Origin: an uncultured delta proteobacterium
Lineage (GTDB): Bacteria > Myxococcota_A > Polyangia > Polyangiales > Ga0077539
Direction of reading: 5' to 3'
Assembly (NCBI GenBank): GCA_903860995.1
Contig: CAIOSS010001121.1
Location: forward strand, 1-9,070
Length of the DNA stretch: 9,070 nt
In this document: piece after piece, positions 1-4,645 of the stretch
Layout of the letters: the number at the start of each line of letters is the position of its first letter
Position numbering within the stretch: position 1 is the first letter of the stretch
The notes under the pieces: model-generated
Told to the model about the DNA's origin: nothing
What the model saw: the letters and a program-made list of their open reading frames with translations, nothing else
Databases searched by the model: none
Translations under genes and position numbers: made by a program

Positions 1-71
1 CGAACCGCCGCGACCGCACCGGCGAGCACGCGCACGGTGGCCTTCCGCCACACGCCGATCCCGATCAACAT
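1..71 (-). CDS. Possible 5' end of an unidentified gene running off the left edge
   Basis: An ATG at 69-71 on the minus strand opens a frame of 23 codons that is still open at the window edge. It begins M-L-I-G-I-G-V-W-R-K and continues with V/L/A-rich residues, so it could be a membrane or signal-type N-terminus. I see no convincing Shine-Dalgarno sequence upstream, and I cannot assign a family from so few residues. Any open frame in DNA this G+C-rich may be chance, so this is weak. Confidence 0.22.
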   Translation of the reverse strand, partial: MLIGIGVWRKATVRVLAGAVAAV

Positions 72-88
72 CGCCGGGAGTGATCCGA

Positions 89-134
89 GAGGGGGTCACT
101 TCTCAAGAGCAGAGGTGGATCAATTCTGCTGAGC
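89..134 (+). repeat. Imperfect tandem direct repeat, possibly an insertion-sequence end
   Basis: Two units of about 22-23 bases (89-110 and 112-134) share the pattern GAGG-N-GG-(N)-TCA-N-TTCT-NNN-GAGC, about 17 of 22 positions identical with one gap. Repeats of this spacing with a TCA-N-TT core resemble the multiple terminal repeats of IS21-family elements. If so, the element would lie mostly left of the window and end near 140. No IstA or IstB residues can be read in the 88 bases to the left, so the IS21 link is a guess; the repeat itself is visible. Confidence 0.4.
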
Positions 135-141
135 GCTGAAG

Positions 142-160
142 CATAAAGCATAGCTTTATG
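142..160. promoter_or_regulatory. AT-rich perfect palindrome, candidate operator or promoter region
   Basis: CATAAAGC and GCTTTATG form an 8-bp inverted repeat around the three-base centre ATA. It sits in an AT-rich island in otherwise very G+C-rich DNA. Such a site could bind a dimeric repressor or mark a promoter, but there is no T-run that would make it a terminator. It lies about 70 bases upstream of the minus-strand start at 71 and about 175 bases beyond the end of the nuclease gene. Function is inferred only from symmetry and composition. Confidence 0.35.
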
Positions 161-249
161 TTTGTGAAGTTGCTGCGGGCGTGAGGGAGCGTGCCGGGTC
201 GACCGCGAGGCCGAATGGTCGCTCGACGGCCGTGAGAGGGATGAGCCTT

Positions 250-274
250 CGCCAGTGGTCCCAAAGCCTGTGGG
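250..274 (-). repeat. Degraded copy of the nuclease-gene palindrome (copy A)
   Basis: The 25 bases here match the copy at 2169-2193 at about 23 of 25 positions, but the match breaks off after TGTGGG, so the right arm of the palindrome is lost. Read on the minus strand in the nuclease frame it gives S-P-Q-A-L-G-P-L-A-K, compared with V-P-Q-L-V-G-Q-M-A-R in the intact nuclease. It lies 62 bases past the stop of the intact nuclease gene and is either a scrap of another nuclease copy or a dispersed palindrome. Confidence 0.55.
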
Positions 275-335
275 CTTCGACGGCGCTCGTCCTGTGACAT
301 CACCGTCCGGTTCGTGTGGTGACCCATCCCGATCA

Positions 336-1499
336 TCAACTGGTCGATGCACCGCGGTCATTCGAGAGGTCGCCCGCGAGCTCTTCCTCGAGCGCCTCGA
401 CGCTCGGCAGCGCGCCCTCGAACTCCGCGGGCAGCGACGCGACGACCCGCGTCTCCCACTCCGCGATGCCGATGGGCTTCTGCACATCGCGGAGCGCGTA
501 CTCGACCACCACCCGATCGCGCCCGCGACAGAGAATGAGCCCGATGCTGGGCCGGTCGTCCGGGTGGCGCATCTGCGCGTCCACGGCAGAGAGGTAGAAG
601 TTCATCTTGCCCGCGAACTCGGGCTCGAACGCCCCGGCCTTGAGCTCGACGACCACGAAGCATCGCAGCTTGAGATGGTAGAAGAGCAGGTCGACGTAGA
701 AGTCCTGCGCCCCTACGGCGAGGTGGACCTGGCGGCCGACGAACGCGAAGCCCACACCGAGCTCGAGCAGGAACTGCTGCACGTGCGCGACGAGCCCCTG
801 CTCCAGGTCGCGCTCCTGCGCATCGCGACCGAGAGTGAGGAAGTCGAAGACGTACGGGTCCTTGAGGGCTTGCAGCGCGAGGTCGGACTGCGCGGGCGTC
901 AGCGTCTGCGGGAAGTTGGTGACGGCCTTCCCGGTGCGCTCGTAGAGGTGGGTCTGGATCTGTGCCGTGAGGATCGCGCGGCTCCACCCATGGGTCGACG
1001 CCTCCCGCGCGTACCATTCGCGGGCAGCGGTCTCCTTCACCTTCTCGAGAAGGACCGCGTGGTGCCCCCAGGGGAGGTCCGCGACCGCGATGGGTAGGGC
1101 GCGCGCCATTTGTCCCACAAGCTGTGGGACAACTTCGGATCCCTCGTTTTTCGATGGATGGGCGAGATAGAAGGCCCTCATCCGGTAGACGTTTGAGCGA
1201 GAAAAACCTGCCACGCCGGGGAAGGCCTGCTGGAGGTCATCCGCCAGCCGCTCCAGAACCCGTCCGCCCCAGCCCCCGCTCTCCTGACGCTCGACGATCG
1301 CCTGGCCGACGTTCCAGTAGAGGGTGAGCAGCTCGCGGTTGACCGCCAGCGCCGCCTTGAGCTGGGCGTCACGGATCCGCGCCTTCAGCGCCTCGACGAA
1401 CGCGCCGTACCCCTCCGGGAGATCACTCGGTGTCACGTCGGCACCGTACGACGCGTCACGCCGGGCCTGCCACTTCGTACTCCGCGCATCATCGCTCAC
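336..1499 (-). CDS. yhcG: YhcG/DUF1016 family PD-(D/E)XK nuclease
   Basis: Predicted 387-residue DNA nuclease of the YhcG (DUF1016) family, usual length for the family. Residues about 30-185 form the DUF1016 N-terminal domain (L-x-x-Y-W-x-V-G near 58-65, F-S-R-S-N-V-Y near 99-105, D-L-P-W-G-H near 141-146). Residues about 210-350 form the PD-(D/E)XK nuclease domain: Y-V-D-L-L-F-Y-H puts the metal-binding Asp at 270, and V-V-V-E-L-K gives Glu285 and Lys287. Family members are found beside restriction-modification and other defence genes; what this one targets is not visible. The start is GTG 1497-1499, because the longer frame to 1715 adds only an Arg-rich shadow of the small upstream gene. 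It overlaps that gene by 11 bases, suggesting translational coupling. The linker at residues 123-131 is encoded by a near-perfect palindrome that recurs elsewhere in the window. Confidence 0.9.
   Translation of the reverse strand: MSDDARSTKWQARRDASYGADVTPSDLPEGYGAFVEALKARIRDAQLKAALAVNRELLTLYWNVGQAIVERQESGGWGGRVLERLADDLQQAFPGVAGFSRSNVYRMRAFYLAHPSKNEGSEVVPQLVGQMARALPIAVADLPWGHHAVLLEKVKETAAREWYAREASTHGWSRAILTAQIQTHLYERTGKAVTNFPQTLTPAQSDLALQALKDPYVFDFLTLGRDAQERDLEQGLVAHVQQFLLELGVGFAFVGRQVHLAVGAQDFYVDLLFYHLKLRCFVVVELKAGAFEPEFAGKMNFYLSAVDAQMRHPDDRPSIGLILCRGRDRVVVEYALRDVQKPIGIAEWETRVVASLPAEFEGALPSVEALEEELAGDLSNDRGASTS
1110..1132. repeat. Coding palindrome inside the nuclease gene (copy B)
   Basis: TTGTCCCACA and TGTGGGACAA form a perfect 10-bp inverted repeat around AGC. 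On the minus strand it encodes the V-V-P-Q-L-V-G-Q linker between the YLAHP and DLPWGH segments of the nuclease. Related copies lie at 250-274, 2173-2195 and 2311-2331, none of which is in an intact gene. Confidence 0.8.
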
Positions 1500-1689
1500 G
1501 GCCCGATGGCGCCCCGCCCGTCGCCGTGAGGTCCGCCTCCACCACCGTGCGCATCGTTCGCGCGAGCAGACGCACCGTCGCGAGATCGCCCGCCTGGGCC
1601 GCCGCGACCACCGCCGCGCAGAGGTCCACCAGCGCGGGCCGCTCGCCAACCTGCACCGGCGTTGCGGTGTCGCGGCCATTGGAAGCCAT
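1489..1689 (-). CDS. Small unknown protein, overlapping the nuclease gene
   Basis: A 66-residue protein from ATG 1687-1689 to TGA 1489-1491. The middle reads L-V-D-L-C-A-A-V-V-A-A-A-Q-A-G-D-L-A-T-V-R-L-L-A-R-T-M, an amphipathic pattern typical of two short helices, with no cysteine pair, signal peptide or membrane segment. I do not recognise the family. Its stop lies 11 bases inside the nuclease coding sequence, so the two are probably co-translated, and a partner role is plausible but unproven. A GTG at 1708-1710 would add seven residues; no strong ribosome binding site decides between the starts. Further upstream the same frame only translates the tRNA fragment and terminator and is not coding. 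Confidence 0.55.
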   Translation of the reverse strand: MASNGRDTATPVQVGERPALVDLCAAVVAAAQAGDLATVRLLARTMRTVVEADLTATGGAPSGRER

Positions 1690-1739
1690 TGCCGCGGCGT
1701 CGCCCTGCACGACACCCGACGAATCTCCGAATTGTCCTG

Positions 1740-1766
1740 TGATTACGATAGTTTGCGCGGGTTCAA
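1740..1766 (-). promoter_or_regulatory. Candidate promoter for the small gene and nuclease
   Basis: On the minus strand TTGAAC (1761-1766) and TAATCA (1740-1745) stand 15 bases apart in a short AT-rich stretch, with the -10-like box about 50 bases before the ATG at 1689. Spacing is shorter than the ideal 17, and the -35-like box is the complement of the tRNA T-loop, so it may be fortuitous. Confidence 0.25.
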
Positions 1767-1781
1767 GTCCCCCTCCTCGCA
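1757..1781 (+). other. tRNA 3'-end fragment, candidate attachment site
   Basis: This stretch has the layout of the last 25 bases of a tRNA: a T-stem GCGGG, loop TTCAAGT, stem CCCCC (one C-C mismatch), acceptor strand TCCTCGC and discriminator A. A complete tRNA should start with something like GCGAGGA 60-75 bases earlier; no such sequence, anticodon arm or D arm is present. The acceptor strand resembles that of some leucine tRNAs, but identity is unresolved. Partial 3' tRNA copies are typical attachment sites left by tyrosine-recombinase islands, and the strong terminator directly behind supports this reading. No integrase gene is present in the window. Confidence 0.65.
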
Positions 1782-1785
1782 CAAC

Positions 1786-1820
1786 AAAACGGCTGGAATC
1801 CTTGTGATTCCAGCCGTTTT
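1786..1820. terminator. Strong intrinsic terminator, bidirectional
   Basis: AAAACGGCTGGAATC, loop CTTGT, then GATTCCAGCCGTTTT: a perfect 15-bp stem ending in four T on either strand. It starts five bases after the tRNA fragment, where a tRNA terminator is expected, so it was probably carried along with the tRNA 3' end. On the other strand it would insulate the small gene and nuclease from read-through from the right. Confidence 0.85.
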
Positions 1821-1830
1821 CCATTGGGCC

Positions 1831-1861
1831 GTGACGAAGCCCGTGACGTAACTCCGTGACG
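1831..1861 (+). repeat. Three GTGACG repeats at 12-13 base spacing
   Basis: GTGACG occurs at 1831, 1843 and 1856, with partly conserved flanks (CC before, AA or GAA after). The period is just over one helical turn, so protein binding is possible, for example recombinase arm sites beside the tRNA fragment. It is short and could be chance. Confidence 0.3.
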
Positions 1862-2014
1862 GAACCCGTCGCGAGGTGTCCGGGAACGGTCGCGGGAGGT
1901 CCCCGGCGGCGATCATCGAGGGCCGCACGGGAGCCCGGACCGACGTCCTGGTCGGAGCGTCGCCGCGAGCGTGCCGAAGCATCAGCCTGTCGGCGCTCCG
2001 TGGGCGTCGGGGGG

Positions 2015-2255
2015 CGTCGACGGCGAGCTCTTCATCGAGCAGGTCGACACGTCGCAGACTTGCCATCGACACAGTGGGCAGCGCCGCACCGACGCGTGTC
2101 CCCGACTCCGCGATGCTGACGGAGCCTCTGGACGCCGCGGAGCGCCGCCTCGATGACGAGAGTCTCCGCCAGTTGTCCCAAAACCTGTGGGACAACTCTG
2201 GAACCCCTGCCCTCCGAGGGTGTCGGACGCGCAGGCCGGGAGGGCGAAGTGGTGC
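2015..2255 (-). pseudogene. Broken copy of the YhcG-family nuclease gene
   Basis: A decayed relative of the intact nuclease gene. Read from high to low coordinates, P-S-E-G-R-G-S-R-V-V-P-Q-V-L-G-Q-L-A parallels residues 116-132 of the intact protein (P-S-K-N-E-G-S-E-V-V-P-Q-L-V-G-Q-M-A). The frame then runs straight into A-L-R-G-V-Q, matching residues 335-340, so about 200 residues including the whole PD-(D/E)XK core are deleted. After a frame change it continues I-A-E-S-G-T-R-V-G-A-A-L-P and L-L-D-E-E-L-A, matching residues 345-376. The match is also visible in DNA, for instance GGCGAGCTCTTC at 2022-2033 and CTCCGCGATGC at 2106-2116. It cannot make an active nuclease. The similarity fades above about 2255. 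Confidence 0.75.
2173..2195. repeat. Nuclease-gene palindrome in the broken copy (copy C)
   Basis: TTGTCCCA and TGGGACAA form an 8-bp inverted repeat around AAACCTG. It occupies the place equivalent to copy B within the nuclease remnant, and its flanking bases also match copy A at 250-274. Confidence 0.7.
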
Positions 2256-2310
2256 CTTCCAGGGAGCCTGACCGCCTCTGCGGGGAGCGACTGCTGAGCG
2301 ACTCGGCAAC

Positions 2311-2331
2311 TGTCGCACGGGCTGTGCGACA
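2311..2331. repeat. Variant palindrome with a compensating change (copy D)
   Basis: TGTCGCAC and GTGCGACA form a perfect 8-bp inverted repeat around GGGCT. Aligned over 24 bases (2310-2333) with copy B (1110-1133) it is identical at 18 positions, and the C-to-G change in the left arm is matched by G-to-C in the right arm. On the minus strand it reads D-V-A-Q-P-V-R-Q-L-P, compatible with the nuclease linker frame (E-V-V-P-Q-L-V-G-Q-M-A), so it may come from yet another nuclease copy. The rest of 2256-2483 contains nothing else I can identify. Confidence 0.5.
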
Positions 2332-2483
2332 TCTTTCAGGTCGTGCTCCTCGAGTCGATGCCAGCGCACGCAGTGCTCGACGGAAGGTTCAACACGCTGC
2401 CCAGCGACTTCACCGCAGCGCCATCTCCCCGATGACGCCCGTCGCAGGCTCTCCGCGCTGCGCTCCCTGTGCATGACCGCGAT

Positions 2484-3287
2484 CTACGCCGAGGAGGTCC
2501 GCTGCACGTCGACGGCAGGCGGAGTGGACTCGCCGAGGACACGCCATGGCCTTCCGTCGGCGTGAATCTCGAACGCGACGAGGTTTCCGGGTCGGGCGAC
2601 CTTGTTCAGCCCGATGCAGCACACCCCAGCGATCTCGGCGTCCACGCGCGCGTGGTGGTGGCCGAAGAAGCAGACTCGCGGTTGCGTACAGGCGACGAGT
2701 TCGTCGAGCCCCGCGGCCGCGCTGTAGGTGGTGACCGGCTCGCCGTGCCGGTGTTTCTCGAAGCGGACGCCCGCCGGCGCGTCGTGCGTGAGGAGGATGT
2801 CCAGGTCCGACATTGCGGAGAGCCTGTCGATCTCGTCGCGGGTGTAGTGACGCCTCGCAGCGCCCTGAAGTTGGCGCGAGGGGCGGTCGTAGTTCGACGG
2901 GCCGTAGCAGCCGCCCACGCCGCCGACGCGCAGCGCCTCGGTGCCCGCCGCGATCGCGACGCTCTGGCCGTTGGGGAGGTAGAAGAGGCCCGGCAGCACC
3001 TCGGGGTCGGGCTGCGCGTCGAGCCAGCCGAAGTCCTCGTGGTTGCCCTTGATGAAGAGCGTCCTGCGCGGCGCGGCCCGGCGCTCGGCCCACCACCTGG
3101 GGAAATCCCCGGCCCCGTCGTGCGCCCGGGTCGCGGCATCGACGCGCGCCGGGTCCGGCCACACGCCGAAGTCTCCGACGTGGAGCACCCAGTCGAAGCG
3201 CGCCGCGAGGCGCTGCTCCAGCGCGAGGACGTCCGCGTAGAGGCGGTCGAGTGCTCCATGGATGTCCCCAGCCGCACAGAGAATCAC
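2484..3287 (-). CDS. Metallophosphoesterase, Dbr1-like layout
   Basis: A 267-residue calcineurin-type phosphoesterase with the full metal-binding set in order: G-D-I-H at 7-10, G-D-F-G at 38-41, G-N-H-E at 81-84, T-H-D-A at 167-170 and G-H-H-H at 209-212. Between the third and fourth motifs, R-V-G-G-V-G-G-C-Y-G-P-S-N-Y recalls the GGISGIY segment of lariat-debranching (Dbr1-like) enzymes. The substrate could be a nucleic acid or nucleotide phosphodiester; it cannot be told from sequence. I chose GTG 3285-3287 because motif I then sits six residues in, as usual, and the start forms a GTGA overlap with a TGA at 3284-3286; the in-frame ATG at 3362 adds only an Arg/Ser-rich tail. AAGGGG lies three bases before the GTG. 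Cytosolic: no signal peptide or membrane segment. Confidence 0.85.
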   Translation of the reverse strand: MILCAAGDIHGALDRLYADVLALEQRLAARFDWVLHVGDFGVWPDPARVDAATRAHDGAGDFPRWWAERRAAPRRTLFIKGNHEDFGWLDAQPDPEVLPGLFYLPNGQSVAIAAGTEALRVGGVGGCYGPSNYDRPSRQLQGAARRHYTRDEIDRLSAMSDLDILLTHDAPAGVRFEKHRHGEPVTTYSAAAGLDELVACTQPRVCFFGHHHARVDAEIAGVCCIGLNKVARPGNLVAFEIHADGRPWRVLGESTPPAVDVQRTSSA

Positions 3288-3858
3288 GACCCCTTCGTAC
3301 CGTACATGCTCTCGCCGTGCGCCACGGCGGCGTACGGATCGGCTGGAGGACGAGGCCCGCAAGGTCGGCGCGGGCGAAGAGGCCCCGGCCCAGCCCGCGG
3401 TCGATCGCTTGCTGCATCCACTCCGGGGTTACGTGCGCCTCGAGGCAATCGCGCACCGTGCGGATCGGCGTGGTCACCGGGACCGCGCCGCGCCAGACCA
3501 CCTCGCCGGGGGGAAAGTCCGCATAGGCGATGGCCACGTTCGCCGGGATTTGGAGACGGCGCCGCGCGTCCGCCATCGGCATCGACAGGTGAGCCCGCGC
3601 CGGGAGGGCGTCGGCCAGGTCGTGCACCTGGAGAGTGCTCTCATGGCTCACCACGCCCCGCCGTCCTGACCAGAGCCACGGCACCATGAAGTCGGCCTCG
3701 TCCGTCGCGGGGAAGCGAACGAAGGGGAAGATCCCACGGCCCGCGCGCTCGAGGCCGCCGCTCCGGAGATGGTGCTGGAGGAGCTGGAGGGAGTAGCCCG
3801 CGGCCTTCGCCTGCGCGGCCGTGAGTACCAGCACGTCTCGTCGGGCAGGAGCGGACAC
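3284..3858 (-). pseudogene. AbiEi-family antitoxin-type gene with damaged ends
   Basis: The frame from about 3840 to 3340 encodes a coherent AbiEi-type protein. It has an N-terminal winged-helix part (V-L-T-A-A-Q-A-K-A-A-G-Y ... L-E-R-A-G-R-G-I-F), then W-L-W-S-G-R-R-G-V-V-S-H-E-S-T-L, then V-P-V-T-T-P-I-R-T-V-R-D-C-L. In type IV toxin-antitoxin pairs such proteins repress their operon and oppose the AbiEii nucleotidyltransferase; no AbiEii gene is present. Possible starts are GTG 3856-3858 or GTG 3832-3834, neither with a good ribosome site, and the 5' side abuts a primase scrap. At the 3' side the frame does not stop but runs on for about 900 bases across the phosphoesterase gene. A neighbouring frame ends H-G-E-S-M-Y-G-T-K-G-S at TGA 3284-3286, exactly overlapping the next start, so a late frameshift is likely. 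It may still make a protein with an altered tail. Family call about 0.8; damaged status about 0.6. Confidence 0.62.
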
Positions 3859-3990
3859 ACGCCCATGACGTGCTTCCCCCGCAGGTGCGCGATCACCACG
3901 CGGTCCTCGACCGGGACGAAGGCATTGCTGCGGACAGGCACCGCATCGGACGCGAGAGAAGGCACGAAACAGCGCAACCTTGTCGATCAC
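3828..3990 (-). pseudogene. Remnant of a TOTE-type archaeo-eukaryotic primase domain
   Basis: Pieces of the N-terminal primase (AEP) domain of TOTE conflict-system proteins can be read in two frames. V-I-D-K-V-A-L-F-R-A-F and R-C-G-A-C-P-Q-Q (3990-3925) are followed, after a one-base shift, by A-F-V-P-V-E-D-R-V-V-I-A-H-L and G-K-H-V-M-G-V then P-L-L-P-D-E-T-C-W (3923-3828). From memory, intact proteins have about 40 more residues between the LFR and CxxCP segments and continue W-F-L-A-x-D-F-D after DETCW. Here the first stretch is deleted and the second is replaced by the AbiEi gene. TOTE proteins combine this primase domain with helicase and nuclease modules; none of those remain. Confidence 0.65.
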
Positions 3991-4232
3991 TCGCGACGGC
4001 GCGACGGCGGGTGCAACGCCACAGGGGGGGGGGCCGAGAGCCGGCAGGCTCGGGCTGCGCGACACCGTACGAATCCATACCTACCGAACCCCACCCGCTC
4101 GAGCGCGCCCTACTTCACCACCCGTCGGATGTCCGCGGGGCCATTGTCCCATCGCGTGAAGCTCCGCGGCCATGAACTCCCCGCCAGCGCATGCGCACCC
4201 CGCGCGCCTTCGCGCAGCGGCCGGAACCATCC
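3991..4232. other. Gene-free debris between remnants
   Basis: I see no supportable gene on either strand in this stretch. It contains the ten-G run at 4024-4033. At 4141-4152 the sequence CCATTGTCCCAT resembles the left arm of the nuclease-gene palindrome (1106-1117) without a right arm. The minus strand shows a short frame ending R-R-V-V-K before a stop at 4111-4113, which I cannot assign. Confidence 0.5.
4024..4033 (+). repeat. Ten-base G homopolymer
   Basis: Ten consecutive G lie between CACA and CCGAG in the debris upstream of the primase remnant. Such runs are prone to slippage in cells and to length errors in sequencing. No intact reading frame crosses it, so phase variation of a working gene is unlikely. 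Confidence 0.8.
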
Positions 4233-4418
4233 CTACAGACGGAGAACCGTGACCGCCCGCCCCTGCGCGGTGACGACCTCTTCGATGTGCACCCGGTCGG
4301 GCAGCGCCGGGGCAGAGGCGCGCTGGCCGAAGCGCGCCAGCCACCCGCGGTCGATCCACAGGCGCGCGAGGTACTCCTCGAGCTGCGCAAACCCGGCGTC
4401 GAGCGGATCGCGGGCCTT
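4233..4418 (-). pseudogene. C-terminal stub of an ATPase/PD-(D/E)XK-type protein
   Basis: About 61 residues ending at the stop 4233-4235 look like the tail of a larger protein: K-A-R-D-P-L-D-A-G-F-A-Q-L-E-E-Y-L-A-R-L, then D-R-G-W-L-A-R-F, then V-H-I-E-E-V-V-T-A-Q-G-R-A-V-T-V-L. This resembles the C-terminus of ATP-binding proteins with a PD-(D/E)XK-like end domain, where a 'QLDxYLxxLGLxxGWLVIFD' segment precedes a final EEV-GR-VTV strand. The family call is from memory and only moderately sure. The frame stays open upstream, but that part (4419-4742) is low-complexity and overlaps the McrB start, so the rest of the gene is gone. Confidence 0.5.
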
Positions 4419-4645
4419 GTGTAGACGGCAGCAAGGACCTGCGGTGTTGAAGTGACGGGGCGTCCTCAGATCAAACAGCCGTCCGCGCGCACACCCCCGC
4501 ATGCTGCCGCCACCAGGGGCTTCGCGATCGACGTTGGCGTCGACGCGCACATCGAGCCGTGCCCTCACGGAGTCCGGTGTCGTCGCCCCATCGCTCGCGC
4601 CGAATCGCTTGTGCTGCGGAGCCTGTCCACCCACGATCGCGGCCC

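Noticed and set aside
255..1097. A 280-codon plus-strand frame opposite the nuclease
   Set aside because: Antisense of a clear PD-(D/E)XK gene; high Glu/Arg/Val reflects codon bias only.
1500..1715. N-terminal extension of the nuclease gene to an earlier start at 1715
   Set aside because: The added 72 residues are an Arg/Trp-rich out-of-frame reading of the small upstream gene and match nothing in the DUF1016 family.
1690..1824. Extension of the 66-residue protein through the tRNA fragment
   Set aside because: The extra residues translate the terminator and the complement of a tRNA T-arm (the G-G-G-L-E-P type peptide), a well-known false coding pattern.
1743..2474. A 243-codon minus-strand gene
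   Set aside because: It is Arg/Ser-rich apart from the segment matching the nuclease C-terminus, and the other homologous parts lie in another frame; it is a pseudogene.
2410..4065. A single 551-codon minus-strand gene
   Set aside because: It is a composite: primase scrap, AbiEi frame, then a shadow of the phosphoesterase gene with low-complexity Arg/Gly/Pro sequence. Only the middle is coherent.
4141..4152. A fifth copy of the nuclease-gene palindrome
   Set aside because: Only the left arm matches; the right arm is absent, so chance similarity is likely.
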